Part shown: positions 26,212 through 34,924 of the stretch, piece after piece
How the letters are laid out: each line of letters starts with the position of its first letter
Position numbering within the stretch: position 1 is the first letter of the stretch
Origin: an uncultured Eggerthellaceae bacterium
Lineage (GTDB): Bacteria; Actinomycetota; Coriobacteriia; Coriobacteriales; Eggerthellaceae
Direction of reading: 5' to 3'
NCBI GenBank assembly: GCA_910589125.1
Contig: CAJURX010000002.1
Coordinates: forward strand, 1 to 64,000
DNA length: 64,000 nt
Notes under the pieces: model-generated
Database searches by the model: none
What the model saw: the letters and a program-made list of their open reading frames with translations, nothing else
What the model was told of the DNA's origin: nothing
Made by a program: the position numbers and the translations under genes

Positions 26212-26402
26212 TCACCTTCCAAGGTCGCTTGATACCGCCCTTCGCCAAGATACCATGCCATGCCGAACGCAATGATGATCTCGCAAGGCATGCTCTTCGC
26301 TCTTCCTCCATCCTTGCTGCCTTCCCCATCTACAGCCTCCTCCATCCTCCCAAAAGGCATGGAATGGCCTTCATCGAGCGCGCTCCTGACGGGGCTTTCT
26401 TG

Positions 26403-26408
26403 TATAAT
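26403..26408 (+). promoter_or_regulatory. Candidate -10 element for the acyltransferase gene
   Basis: A perfect TATAAT preceded by TG, 52 bp upstream of the GTG start at 26461. No good -35 is visible. Confidence 0.35.
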
Positions 26409-26460
26409 TAGCCGTTGCTGTCAAGACGTCGTGGATGCGCGAAAAGGGGATGCAGAGCGG

Positions 26461-28896
26461 GTGAATACGTCAGTTCCAAGAGAACCGTCTGCGGGCAGCT
26501 TCGACCCCCTGAGCACCGAACCGCGCACGCACGCCCCTCGCTCTACCCATGAGTCCCGATCAGCTCTGGCAGAGGGACGCGCTTCTCACGGGAAGCCCAT
26601 GCATGAGCCAGCATCGGGCCCTCAGCCCAAACCCCAACAGAGACCAGATGCCCGACCGAAGCAAAAGCCCAAGCAGAAGCCACAGGGCCAGCCGAAGTCG
26701 AAGCAGAAGCCGGCGCCAGAACCCAAGCATCAGCCGAAGCCGAAATCCCAAGGCGCCCGACCGAAGCACCCGAAGAAGAAGGGCGTGCGCTACATCCCTG
26801 CGCTCGATGGGCTGCGCGCATTAGCCGTCCTTGCCGTGATCGCCTACCATACGGGGCTCCCCGGATGCGAGGGCGGCCTCATGGGCGTGACGGTGTTCTT
26901 CGTGATCTCTGGCTACATCGTCACCAAGATCCTGCTCGTGGAGTTCGCGCGCACAGGGCGCATCAACTTCAAGGACTTCTACATCAGGCGCGTGAAGCGC
27001 CTGCTCCCTGCCATCATATTGGTGATCGCAGCCACAGGTGCGCTCTGCACCATCTTCAACCATGTCCTGCTCACCAAGATGAGACCTGAGATCATCCCGT
27101 CGCTCTTCTTCGTCAACAACTGGTGGCAGATCCTGAATGATGCATCGTACTTCGAGAACATCGGACTGCCCTCCCCGCTCACGCACTTCTGGTCGCTCGC
27201 CATCGAAGAGCAGTTCTATCTAGTGCTGCCCATGACGCTCTTCTGCGTGCTCAAGTTCGGCGGCAAGCTGCGCCAGCGCAGGAACCTCTCTATCTTCCTG
27301 TTGATCCTGGCCGCCATCTCCGCCATCGAGATGACGCTCCTCTACGACCCCACGCACGATCCCACGCGCGTCTACTACGGCACGGACACGCGCGCCTTCT
27401 CCCTGCTGATCGGCGCATTCATCGCGGTCCTGACCACGGGCGCAGAGAATCGCGTTCCGAAGGTCATCCGCGAAGCCTTCGCCATCATCGGCGCTATCGG
27501 CGTGATCGCGTGCCTTGCGCTCATGAGCGGCGAAGACGCCTTCACGTATCAGGGCGGCATGGTGATCTGCTCCGCCATGACCGCGTTCCTCATCTACGGG
27601 ACCCTCTGGAAGGACAGCGGGCTCATAGCGAAGGTGCTCTCGCTCAAGCCATTCATCTGGATCGGCAAGCGCTCGTATGGGCTCTATCTCTGGCACTATC
27701 CGCTCGTGCTGCTCTTCACGCCTGTGAACGGCGGTGCGGGCCTTGATGCCCTATACATGATCGCCGCTATAGCATCCACGTTCATATGCGCGGAGCTGTC
27801 ATACCGCTTCGTCGAGAACCCCATCCGCTATGGCGCAGCGAAAGTCGCGAAGTCCGAAGCGAAGAGCACAGCGAGCGGCACCACCGGTGATATCAGGCCA
27901 GATGCCGCGAACATGCACTCACCCGCCGCTGCCATCCACGCGCAGGGACCCCTCGAGACGCCACCCATCATGGAGGGCCCGTACGGTCCCGCAACGGTGA
28001 CGATGACCGCGCCTCCTGCCACGAAGGCTGCGCCGAACAAGACGCTGAGCGCGATCCGCAGGATCATCCCCGTCAAACCCGCTGCTGCAGGCATCGTCTC
28101 CATCCTCCTCATCACGTGCATCGGCGGCATCATCTTCGTGCCCAACACGTCTGCCCTGAGCGACGACGGCGCCGCTATCATCATCCGCAACTCCATGCCA
28201 GGTGAGCCCCTGACGGGAGAAGTGAAGCTGGCGAGCGGAGACGAGGAGGTTCCCGTCATCAGCTTGGAAGGCGATGAACCCGAAGAGGATGAAGCGGAGA
28301 AACCGGTCTACGACATCCTGATGATCGGCGACTCGGTCGCGCTGCGAGCCGTGGATGCCTTCGAAGAGCGCTTCCCGCTCGGGCATATCGACGCGCTGAA
28401 GAACAGGCGCATCGAGCAGGGGATCGAGGTATACCAGGAGTACGCTGATGCTGGACAGGTGGGCGATACCGTCATCTTCGCGCTCGGCACGAATGGCAAG
28501 CTCACCGAAGAGGAGCTGCATAAGGTCGTCGAGACGGTCGGCCCCGACAAGCAGATCTACTTCGTCACCATCCGCAGCAATGATGCGAAGCTCACGCAGG
28601 AGAACAACCAGGCGCTCCAGGCGGTGCGCGACACCTACGACAACGTCCGGCTGATCGACTGGAATTCGCTCACGGAGATGCATGGGGATTACTTCGATGG
28701 AGACGGCACGCACCTGACGGCCGAAGCGGCGCGGATCTACGTCCAGTTCATCGCTGACGTGCTGCAATACCCGAGCGCTGAGGAGGTGCTCGCAGAGCAC
28801 GAGGCTGCTGAGCAAGAAGCGGGCGAAGCCGATGGCAAGGACACGGGTGCATCGGAAGGCGCGCAGGCAGGAACCTCGATCGGAAAGGCAGCATGA
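26461..28896 (+). CDS. OatA-like membrane acyltransferase with C-terminal SGNH domain
   Basis: An 811-residue protein from GTG at 26461 (GGGG about 12 bp upstream; the start is moderately certain). A basic, low-complexity N-terminal cytoplasmic region of about 100 residues (repeated KPKQKP-type units) precedes an acyltransferase-3 membrane domain with about ten helices (ALDGLRALAVLAVIAYH; FVISGYIVTK; HFWSLAIEEQFY). After a linker and another helix comes an extracytoplasmic SGNH esterase domain (IGDSVALRA; DGTHLTAEA). This order matches OatA peptidoglycan O-acetyltransferases, which protect muropeptides from lysozyme; an exopolysaccharide substrate is also possible. Confidence 0.9.
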   Translation: MNTSVPREPSAGSFDPLSTEPRTHAPRSTHESRSALAEGRASHGKPMHEPASGPQPKPQQRPDARPKQKPKQKPQGQPKSKQKPAPEPKHQPKPKSQGARPKHPKKKGVRYIPALDGLRALAVLAVIAYHTGLPGCEGGLMGVTVFFVISGYIVTKILLVEFARTGRINFKDFYIRRVKRLLPAIILVIAATGALCTIFNHVLLTKMRPEIIPSLFFVNNWWQILNDASYFENIGLPSPLTHFWSLAIEEQFYLVLPMTLFCVLKFGGKLRQRRNLSIFLLILAAISAIEMTLLYDPTHDPTRVYYGTDTRAFSLLIGAFIAVLTTGAENRVPKVIREAFAIIGAIGVIACLALMSGEDAFTYQGGMVICSAMTAFLIYGTLWKDSGLIAKVLSLKPFIWIGKRSYGLYLWHYPLVLLFTPVNGGAGLDALYMIAAIASTFICAELSYRFVENPIRYGAAKVAKSEAKSTASGTTGDIRPDAANMHSPAAAIHAQGPLETPPIMEGPYGPATVTMTAPPATKAAPNKTLSAIRRIIPVKPAAAGIVSILLITCIGGIIFVPNTSALSDDGAAIIIRNSMPGEPLTGEVKLASGDEEVPVISLEGDEPEEDEAEKPVYDILMIGDSVALRAVDAFEERFPLGHIDALKNRRIEQGIEVYQEYADAGQVGDTVIFALGTNGKLTEEELHKVVETVGPDKQIYFVTIRSNDAKLTQENNQALQAVRDTYDNVRLIDWNSLTEMHGDYFDGDGTHLTAEAARIYVQFIADVLQYPSAEEVLAEHEAAEQEAGEADGKDTGASEGAQAGTSIGKAA

Positions 28897-28969
28897 CCAG
28901 GCTGCGGCCGATGCGACCGGAGATCCAACCGAACGCGCGGCGCGTGGCTAGGACAGCGCTGGCGCCCTG

Positions 28970-29392
28970 CTACTTCTTGGGACGGAACCTCCCCACGAGA
29001 TCATAGAGCCACCAGAACGCATCGCTGCGCTTGATGGGAGCATCTCCTGCGGCAGTCGCCTTCGCATTGACGGGAGTGCGGTAGTGCGGATGACCCTTCT
29101 TGAAGCGCCACCGGCATATGAGCGTGATGACGAGCCCGAGCACGCCCACAACGGCGAAGCTGGCCGACAGCTCGAGCACCGACTGGTTGCCATCAGCCCA
29201 CGCATACAAGCACCCCAGGATGAAGATGATGGAGAGCGCGGAACAGAGCACCATGAAGAGCTTGATGAGCACTTCCTTCGCGCGCGTGGGCGACGAGCGC
29301 CACGACACGACGAAGTACACGATGACAGCCAGCAGCACGAGCGCTATCAAGAACGGAATGCTGCGGGAGAGCCTTGCCAGCAGATTCACCAT
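28970..29392 (-). CDS. Small membrane protein of unknown function
   Basis: A 140-residue protein with three hydrophobic helices (residues about 13-30, 45-65 and 75-95) and a basic C-terminal tail (RWRFKKGHPHYR). It lies 21 bp downstream of ispE in the same direction, so it probably shares its transcript. The family was not recognised. Confidence 0.7.
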   Translation of the reverse strand: MVNLLARLSRSIPFLIALVLLAVIVYFVVSWRSSPTRAKEVLIKLFMVLCSALSIIFILGCLYAWADGNQSVLELSASFAVVGVLGLVITLICRWRFKKGHPHYRTPVNAKATAAGDAPIKRSDAFWWLYDLVGRFRPKK

Positions 29393-29413
29393 CGCATCCT
29401 CACGAACCCCGTC

Positions 29414-30496
29414 TCATATCACCTGCGCACGCAACCGCGAGAAGGATGTCGGACGAGCCCAGAGACCCGCTCCCTTCGCCCGGGCGGCGATGCGCGATGC
29501 CGCCGCGAACGAATCCACCTCTGCGAAGAGCGCCGACCCGCTACCGCTCAACAGCACACGTGATGGGTCGACCTCGCCTTGCGCACAGAGCCATTCTCTC
29601 ACGGAAGGGACAGCGGGCTGCACCTCGTCGGCAGCCTTTGTCAGACTGTTGAAGAGCAGCACCTCGTCGGCCGCTTGAGCATGCATGACCGCCTCTCGCA
29701 TCCCCGCTGAAGCGAGCTGCGGATCAGCGTCGAATGCGGCGTATGCGCGCGCCGTAGAGACTCCCGCGCCAGGCTTGACCACGACGACAGGTGCTTGCAG
29801 GGGGGTCAGGCTGTGAACGAAGCGCTCCCCCGCGCCATCATAGAGCGCGCATCCTCCCTGCAAGAAGAAGGGGACATCCGACCCGATGGACGCCGCTGCC
29901 TCAGATAGCAGCTGCTCATCGGCGATGCCCCACTGACGCGCCAAGCACGCGATCGCGCATGCTGCATCAGACGAGCCGCCACCAAGCCCTGCCTGCGCAG
30001 GAACCTGCTTCTCTATCCTGATGCGCACGCGCAGAGCCTCATCACGACCCGCCATCCGTGCCAACGCATCCGCTGCCTTGAAGGCGAGGTTGTCCACGAC
30101 GGGGACCGTCGCAGCTCCCGACTCACCCGCACCCGCCCCATCGGCGGTCTTATCCACCATATCCACGCTCACGAGCATCTTGCCGCTCGGACCACCGCAT
30201 GCGGATCGCGCGCTCACACCCTGAGAGGCGCGCTCCCATTCTGCATGATCGTCATCGGTCATCGGACGTGCGTTCACATACAGCACATCATGCATGGCAA
30301 GCGCGTGCATGACCGTCAGCACATCATGGAATCCATCAGCGCGTTGAGAGCCCACGCCCAGAAAGAGGTTGACCTTCGCAGGAGCGATGCCGCGAACGAC
30401 CCCCGCACCCATGAAGTCAGCAGCGCGGAACTGCGCGTTCGCCGCCTCTGCCAGCATGTCCATCTCCATCCGATGCCCCGAACGCTCGCCCGTCAT
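29414..30496 (-). CDS. ispE: 4-diphosphocytidyl-2-C-methyl-D-erythritol kinase
   Basis: A 360-residue GHMP kinase of the MEP isoprenoid pathway that phosphorylates CDP-methylerythritol. It has the N-terminal catalytic-lysine motif PAKVNLFLGV near residue 39, the ATP loop GLGGGSSDAA near residue 180, and a C-terminal GSGSALFAEV motif. It is longer than the usual 280-300 residues because of an N-terminal extension and acidic/Gly insertions. The ATG at 30496 overlaps the TGA of tadA (ATGA) and has GGAGGAGAGG upstream, so it is translationally coupled to tadA. Confidence 0.93.
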   Translation of the reverse strand: MTGERSGHRMEMDMLAEAANAQFRAADFMGAGVVRGIAPAKVNLFLGVGSQRADGFHDVLTVMHALAMHDVLYVNARPMTDDDHAEWERASQGVSARSACGGPSGKMLVSVDMVDKTADGAGAGESGAATVPVVDNLAFKAADALARMAGRDEALRVRIRIEKQVPAQAGLGGGSSDAACAIACLARQWGIADEQLLSEAAASIGSDVPFFLQGGCALYDGAGERFVHSLTPLQAPVVVVKPGAGVSTARAYAAFDADPQLASAGMREAVMHAQAADEVLLFNSLTKAADEVQPAVPSVREWLCAQGEVDPSRVLLSGSGSALFAEVDSFAAASRIAARAKGAGLWARPTSFSRLRAQVI

Positions 30497-30999
30497 CCTC
30501 TCCTCCTCTGCTTGAAGAAGCTCCTCAGAAGCTCCGCGCACTCCTCTTCCCGCACGCCCGCCGTCACACTGAACGCATGGTTCAGGCGATCGTCCTCGTT
30601 GATGCGATACAAGGTGCCCAGTGCCCCCGCTTTGGGGTCAGGCGCACCGTAGACGCACCGGCTGATGCGCGCTTGATGCATGAGACCCGCGCACATGACG
30701 CATGGCTCCAAGGTGACATAGACCGTGCAATCAGCGAGCCGCCACGCATCCAGCTCGTGCGATGCGCGCAGCATGGCCGTGAACTCCGCATGAGCCGATG
30801 GGTCGCGCTTGGATTCTCGCTCGTTGTGAGCTCGCGCGATGACGCGCGCTTCAGAGGCGAGCGTGCGCGTAGCCTTATCGAACGCCTGATGCACGACAAC
30901 GGCACCGATGGGCACCTCGCCCACCGCGCCTGCCAGCTTCGCTTCCTCTATGGCCATGGCCATGTAGAGGTCATCATCAGGCGGAGAGAGCATCTGCAT
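30493..30999 (-). CDS. tadA: tRNA-specific adenosine deaminase
   Basis: A 168-residue cytidine-deaminase-fold enzyme that converts A34 to inosine in tRNA-Arg(ACG), which is encoded at 33189 in this window. Zinc ligands are H70-A-E72 (catalytic Glu) and P99-C100-VM-C103. The frame is open well upstream through a duplicated tRNA tail, so the start is uncertain: ATG at 30999 or 30993 gives the normal length, but neither has a clear ribosome site. It overlaps ispE by 4 bp. Confidence 0.9.
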   Translation of the reverse strand: MQMLSPPDDDLYMAMAIEEAKLAGAVGEVPIGAVVVHQAFDKATRTLASEARVIARAHNERESKRDPSAHAEFTAMLRASHELDAWRLADCTVYVTLEPCVMCAGLMHQARISRCVYGAPDPKAGALGTLYRINEDDRLNHAFSVTAGVREEECAELLRSFFKQRRRG

Positions 31000-31015
31000 C
31001 AGAGGATCAGATAGG

Positions 31016-31041
31016 GAGACTGGCGGAGGAAGTAGGATTCG
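31016..31041. repeat. Duplicated 3' end of tRNA-Ser (copy 1)
   Basis: A 26-bp exact copy of 31187-31212, which is the 3' end of the adjacent tRNA-Ser(UGA) gene including CCA and five flanking bases. The two copies start 171 bp apart. A tRNA 3' end repeated downstream of the intact gene is the classic layout of an attL/attR pair, here with only about 145 bp between. Confidence 0.75.
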
Positions 31042-31186
31042 CTCGTGCCAAGGCACGCTTCGCTTCTTGGCCTTGGCGCTCGTGGCTGCGGGCATCCAAG
31101 AGGATATGCCCGCAGTCGAACCCACGGGTTCTCATCCGCGCGAACTGCTGCCGTGATCTTCTGCATGATCGATCTGGTGAGGAGAA

Positions 31187-31212
31187 GAGACTGGCGGAGG
31201 AAGTAGGATTCG
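31187..31212. repeat. Duplicated 3' end of tRNA-Ser (copy 2, within the tRNA gene)
   Basis: The second copy of the 26-bp direct repeat. It overlaps the acceptor and T arm of the tRNA-Ser(UGA) gene. The 145-bp interval between copies holds a 9-bp GC-rich hairpin (TGCGGGCAT/ATGCCCGCA, 31087-31114) and a 12-bp T-arm-like string TCGAACCCACGG at 31116, also present in the tRNA. Confidence 0.75.
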
Positions 31213-31279
31213 AACCCACGGTACCTTGCGGCACAACAGTTTTCAAGACTGCCGCCTTCAACCACTCGGCCATTCCTCC
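31192..31279 (-). tRNA. tRNA-Ser (UGA)
   Basis: An 88-nt class II tRNA with acceptor GGAGGAA/TTCCTCC, D arm GGCCGAGTGGTTGAAGGC, anticodon TGA in CAGTCTTGAAAACTG, a long variable arm, T arm GGTTCGAATCC and an encoded CCA. Confidence 0.95.
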
Positions 31280-31293
31280 GCATGTGCAGCATA

Positions 31294-31533
31294 TCACATC
31301 AAGTCGTTCAGATCGAACTCCACGCCATCGCGTTCGCATTGCATCTGCTTGCGCAATCGCATGCATACGCTGGCGATGCCGCCCTCAGGTACCAGGTAGT
31401 TGCTCTTGAAGCCGCAGTTGCCATACCCGCTGCACGAACGGCACTTGATGTCGTTCAGGTCGAATCCGTCCAGGACCGACGCATCAAGGATGCGCAAGCT
31501 CTTGGCAACGGGACGCTTCGGTGCATCGCTCAT
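31294..31533 (-). CDS. Small cysteine-containing protein of unknown function
   Basis: A 79-residue protein. C-x2-C-x6-C (CRSCSGYGNC) in mid-protein and one later Cys could bind a metal or an Fe-S cluster. The C-terminus ends FDLNDLM, echoing FDLNDIK just before the Cys motif. The ATG at 31533 has GAAGGGAG upstream. It lies 64 bp after the citrate synthase stop, on the same strand. The family was not recognised. Confidence 0.65.
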   Translation of the reverse strand: MSDAPKRPVAKSLRILDASVLDGFDLNDIKCRSCSGYGNCGFKSNYLVPEGGIASVCMRLRKQMQCERDGVEFDLNDLM

Positions 31534-31597
31534 CGTGCATCTCCCTTCGTCATGGCGCACCACCCATCCAAGAGGGTGATGCCGCTCTCACGATATG

Positions 31598-33034
31598 CTA
31601 GCGCTCCTCCATGGGGATGTAGGTGCGCGTACCGGTCTTGGTGTTCTTGTATGCAGGACGGATGATGCGCTTGCCCGAAACGATCTCCTCGAAGCGATGC
31701 GCCGCCCAGCCCGCCATGCGCGCGCAAGCGAACAGCGGCGTGTACAGGTCCTCGGGGATGCCCATCATCGAATACACGAACCCGGAATACATGTCCACGT
31801 TCGCGCACAGCGTCTTGGTCACTCCGCGCTCGCCCGCCACGATCTCAGGTGCCATGCGCTCTATCGTCTGCAGTAGCTCGAACTCTTGCTCGTATTCGGT
31901 CCCGCATGCCAGATTCTGAGCGAAGCGCTTGCAGACCACCGCACGTGGGTCGGATAGCGTGTAGACCGCATGGCCCATGCCGTACACGAGCCCCGTCCTG
32001 TCGTACGCCTCCTTGCGGACGATGCGCCTGAGGTAGTCTCCCACCGCACCCTCATCGGCCCACTTGTCTTGCGCGACGTTCTCCTTGAGGTCGTTCTGCA
32101 TGGCGCGAACCTTCAGGTTCGCACCGCCATGCCGATAGCCCTTGAGCGCACCGATGGCAGCCGAATACGCCGAGTACGCATCCGTATCAGCAGAGCTCAG
32201 CACGCGTGTGGTGAACGTGGAGTTGTTGCCGCCTCCGTGCTCAGCGTGAAGGCACAGCATGATATCCAGCATCGTAGCCTCTTCGGGCGTGAAGCCCCGA
32301 TCCGCCCTGAGCATGGACAGGATGGTCTCCGCCGTGGTCTGCCCCTCAACGAAGCGATGCATGATCATGGACTCATGGAAGAATCGCGCTCGCTTGCTGT
32401 AATAGGAGAGCACCATGATGCGCGGAAGCCGGCTCATGAGCGAGAGCGCTGTGTGGATCTCATGCTTGGGCGTGCGCTCTTCCGCGTGGTCATCATAGGC
32501 GTAGAGCTGGAGGATGCTGCGCGAGAGGACGTTCATGATGGAGGGTGCAGCATCGCGCATGAGCATGGATGCCGTGAAGCCATCAGGCAGCTCGCGCTTG
32601 GAATCCACCACGCACACGAACCGCTCCAAGTCATCTGCGGAGGGCAGTTCGCCCATCAGCAGCAAGTAGGTCAGCTCCTCGAACCGATAGCGGCGCTCAG
32701 GCGACGTGTCGCCGAGCAGGTCATACAGGTCATAGCCGCGCAGGCTCAGACGCCCCTCATCCGGGACCTTGACGCCATCTTCCAAACGGTAGCCATGCAC
32801 GTTGGAGATGTTCGTGATGCCCGCGAGCACGCCAGACCCGTCCGCATTGCGCAAGCCGCGCTTGACATCATGGTCTGCATACAGCTGCGCAGGGATCTGG
32901 TTGATGTCGGCGAACGTCTCATAGAGGTCGACGCTCTCCGCCTCCTCTTCGCTGATATGCACGGTCTCAGCGGTGCCGACCTTGACGACGCCGTCGTCGG
33001 TGCGTATGAGGTCCTTATCTATCTCTTGGGGCAT
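31598..33034 (-). CDS. gltA: Citrate synthase
   Basis: A 478-residue enzyme condensing oxaloacetate and acetyl-CoA to citrate. The catalytic residues are visible: His in HAEHGGGNNSTFTTR (about residue 266), His in GMGHAVYTLSDPR, and Asp in NVDMYSGFVY. The N-terminal domain is longer than in E. coli GltA, as in many citrate synthases of Gram-positive anaerobes. The ATG at 33034 has AAGGAGCC upstream; the frame extends to 33109 without a better start. No other TCA-cycle gene is nearby. Confidence 0.95.
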   Translation of the reverse strand: MPQEIDKDLIRTDDGVVKVGTAETVHISEEEAESVDLYETFADINQIPAQLYADHDVKRGLRNADGSGVLAGITNISNVHGYRLEDGVKVPDEGRLSLRGYDLYDLLGDTSPERRYRFEELTYLLLMGELPSADDLERFVCVVDSKRELPDGFTASMLMRDAAPSIMNVLSRSILQLYAYDDHAEERTPKHEIHTALSLMSRLPRIMVLSYYSKRARFFHESMIMHRFVEGQTTAETILSMLRADRGFTPEEATMLDIMLCLHAEHGGGNNSTFTTRVLSSADTDAYSAYSAAIGALKGYRHGGANLKVRAMQNDLKENVAQDKWADEGAVGDYLRRIVRKEAYDRTGLVYGMGHAVYTLSDPRAVVCKRFAQNLACGTEYEQEFELLQTIERMAPEIVAGERGVTKTLCANVDMYSGFVYSMMGIPEDLYTPLFACARMAGWAAHRFEEIVSGKRIIRPAYKNTKTGTRTYIPMEER

Positions 33035-33188
33035 GATGGCTCCTTGCCTTTGATGCAAAGACGGTATTTTACCCTGAATGCGCACAGAAGCGATATCAGC
33101 CCCGACCAAAGCGAGCTGATATTATCCGCAAAAAGGTGTTGACACTCGAATGCGCCTTTGCGAGAATAGCTTTCGCTGATTTGGATGT

Positions 33189-33265
33189 GCGCCATTACCT
33201 CAGCTGGATAGAGGAGCTGACTACGAATCAGACCGTCGGGGGTTCGAATCCCTCATGGCGCACCA
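33189..33265 (+). tRNA. tRNA-Arg (ACG)
   Basis: A 77-nt tRNA with acceptor GCGCCAT/ATGGCGC, anticodon ACG in CTGACTACGAATCAG, T arm GGTTCGAATCC and an encoded CCA. A34 of this tRNA is the standard substrate of TadA, encoded 2.2 kb away. Confidence 0.95.
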
Positions 33266-33479
33266 CCTTTCTTCCCTTTCAACATCACCTTGCACGCAAG
33301 CGCCCTCAGCGTTCTTGTGCTCTGTCCCTTCATGTCAACCTCGTCTGCGCCTGCAAGACGACCATGCCGTTGTGCTATCCTTTATCAGCTAGCGTCATCT
33401 CTTCTGACGCGCTGCATATCCCCTACGGAAAGGATACGTACGTGAAGGTTCGAAAACCGAAACCTCACAGTATGTAGCT

Positions 33480-33516
33480 CCCGACTCTCACGCACCATGC
33501 GCTGCCTTGAGTCGGG
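33480..33516 (+). promoter_or_regulatory. Leader hairpin upstream of the Mg2+-linked operon
   Basis: The perfect 8-bp inverted repeat CCCGACTC (33480-33487) / GAGTCGGG (33509-33516) lies in the 278-bp non-coding gap before the PRC/MgtE_N gene, 28 bp from its start. Another small stem (GGTT-CGAA-AACC) lies near 33450. It is not recognised as an M-box or any known riboswitch; the rest of the gap shows nothing clear. Confidence 0.4.
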
Positions 33517-33543
33517 TGGACACTACGACGAAGGACAGCTGCT

Positions 33544-34905
33544 GTGCTCTATCTTTCTGAAATGCTGGGCAAGCCTGTCGTGGATGCCTCAGGCGAGAAG
33601 ATCGGAACGATCTCTGACCTGGCCATCTCCACAGGAGAGGTCTTTCCCAGAATAACGAGCCTTGCCTTCAAGGGCCCTGGGCGCATGCCGTTCATGATCT
33701 CATGGCGCAAGTACGTGAGCCGATTCGATGATGACGGCATCACGCTGGCCGTGGACGCACCGGACATCCGCTTCAGCTACCTGCAGCCCGATGAGGTCCT
33801 GCTCGCGCGCGACCTCATGAATCGCCAGATCGTCGACACGCAAGGCCTCAAAGTCGTCCGCGTGAACGACCTCAAGCTCTCCCAATCGGGAAGCCAGCTG
33901 CGCCTCTTGGGCGCAGAGACGGGCGTGCGTGGGATCCTGCGTGGGCTGCACCCCTATATCGAGCGCGCCATCGTCTCCATCGCGAAGCTGTTCAAGCGAG
34001 ACGTGAACGAGCAGATCATCGCATGGAACTACATGGACCTGCTCGACCGCGACCTCTCAGAGGTGCAGCTCTCCGTCACGCACAAGCGCCTCGACGAGCT
34101 GCACCCCGCCGATGTGGCCGACATCTTGGAGCAGCTCGATCCGAAGCAGCGCGCGAGCGTGTTCGAGCACCTGGACGAGGCTCAGGCATCTGAGGCCATC
34201 TCTGAGATGATGGATGACGTCCAGGCGGAGTTCCTCGACGACCTGGACGATGCCACCGCCGCGCAGCTCATCGGCAACATGGATCCAGACGACGCTGCCG
34301 ACATCGTGCGCGACCTACCCTATGAGAAGGCTGAGACGCTCCTGCGCCTCATGGGAGTGGAAGATGCCGTTGAGATCCAGCGCCTCTTGGGGTACAAGGA
34401 CGGCACCGCTGGTGGCATGATGACCACCCAATACGTCGCCGTCCCGGAGAGCGCCACCGTACGCGAGACCATCGAGGTGCTGAGAGGGCTGGACGAGGAT
34501 CACCCCACCGTCCACTACGTGTACGCGACCAATGACCAAGGCCGCCTCACCGGCGTGCTCTCCATGCGCACGCTCGTCTTGAGCGCGGATGACGCCCACA
34601 TCGGCGACATCATGTACGACGAGGTCATCACCGTAGCGCCCGACGAGGAAGAGGATGACGTCGTCGCGGATATCTTCAAGTACGACATCCCCGCCATGCC
34701 CGTCGTGAACGAGCAGGGCGTCATCTTGGGCATCGTCACCACCGAGGACGCATGGGACGCCATCGAAGAGGAAGCTGCGAGCGAGAAGCGCCAGATGAGC
34801 GTGCTCAAGGCCATCGGCATCACGCTCGGTTGCCTCATCGTGCTGTTCGTCTACACCATGATCCTCATGCAGATCCTGCGCCAAACAGGGATACCGAACT
34901 TCTAG
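33544..34905 (+). CDS. PRC-barrel / MgtE_N / CBS-pair protein with one C-terminal membrane helix
   Basis: A 453-residue protein from GTG at 33544 (AAGGA upstream). One, possibly two, PRC-barrel-like domains fill residues 1 to about 160. An MgtE N-terminal superhelix follows (HPADVADILEQLDPKQRASVFEHL; DPDDAADIVRDLP), then two CBS domains (about 285-415). A single helix (GITLGCLIVLFVYTMILMQIL) replaces the five-helix MgtE channel. MgtE_N and CBS are the cytosolic Mg2+ sensor of MgtE channels, so this is a sensor module without its own pore. The NRAMP-like gene starts 19 bp downstream, which suggests it gates or senses for that transporter. Confidence 0.85.
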   Translation: MLYLSEMLGKPVVDASGEKIGTISDLAISTGEVFPRITSLAFKGPGRMPFMISWRKYVSRFDDDGITLAVDAPDIRFSYLQPDEVLLARDLMNRQIVDTQGLKVVRVNDLKLSQSGSQLRLLGAETGVRGILRGLHPYIERAIVSIAKLFKRDVNEQIIAWNYMDLLDRDLSEVQLSVTHKRLDELHPADVADILEQLDPKQRASVFEHLDEAQASEAISEMMDDVQAEFLDDLDDATAAQLIGNMDPDDAADIVRDLPYEKAETLLRLMGVEDAVEIQRLLGYKDGTAGGMMTTQYVAVPESATVRETIEVLRGLDEDHPTVHYVYATNDQGRLTGVLSMRTLVLSADDAHIGDIMYDEVITVAPDEEEDDVVADIFKYDIPAMPVVNEQGVILGIVTTEDAWDAIEEEAASEKRQMSVLKAIGITLGCLIVLFVYTMILMQILRQTGIPNF

Positions 34906-34924
34906 CGGACGCGCATCCAGACCC

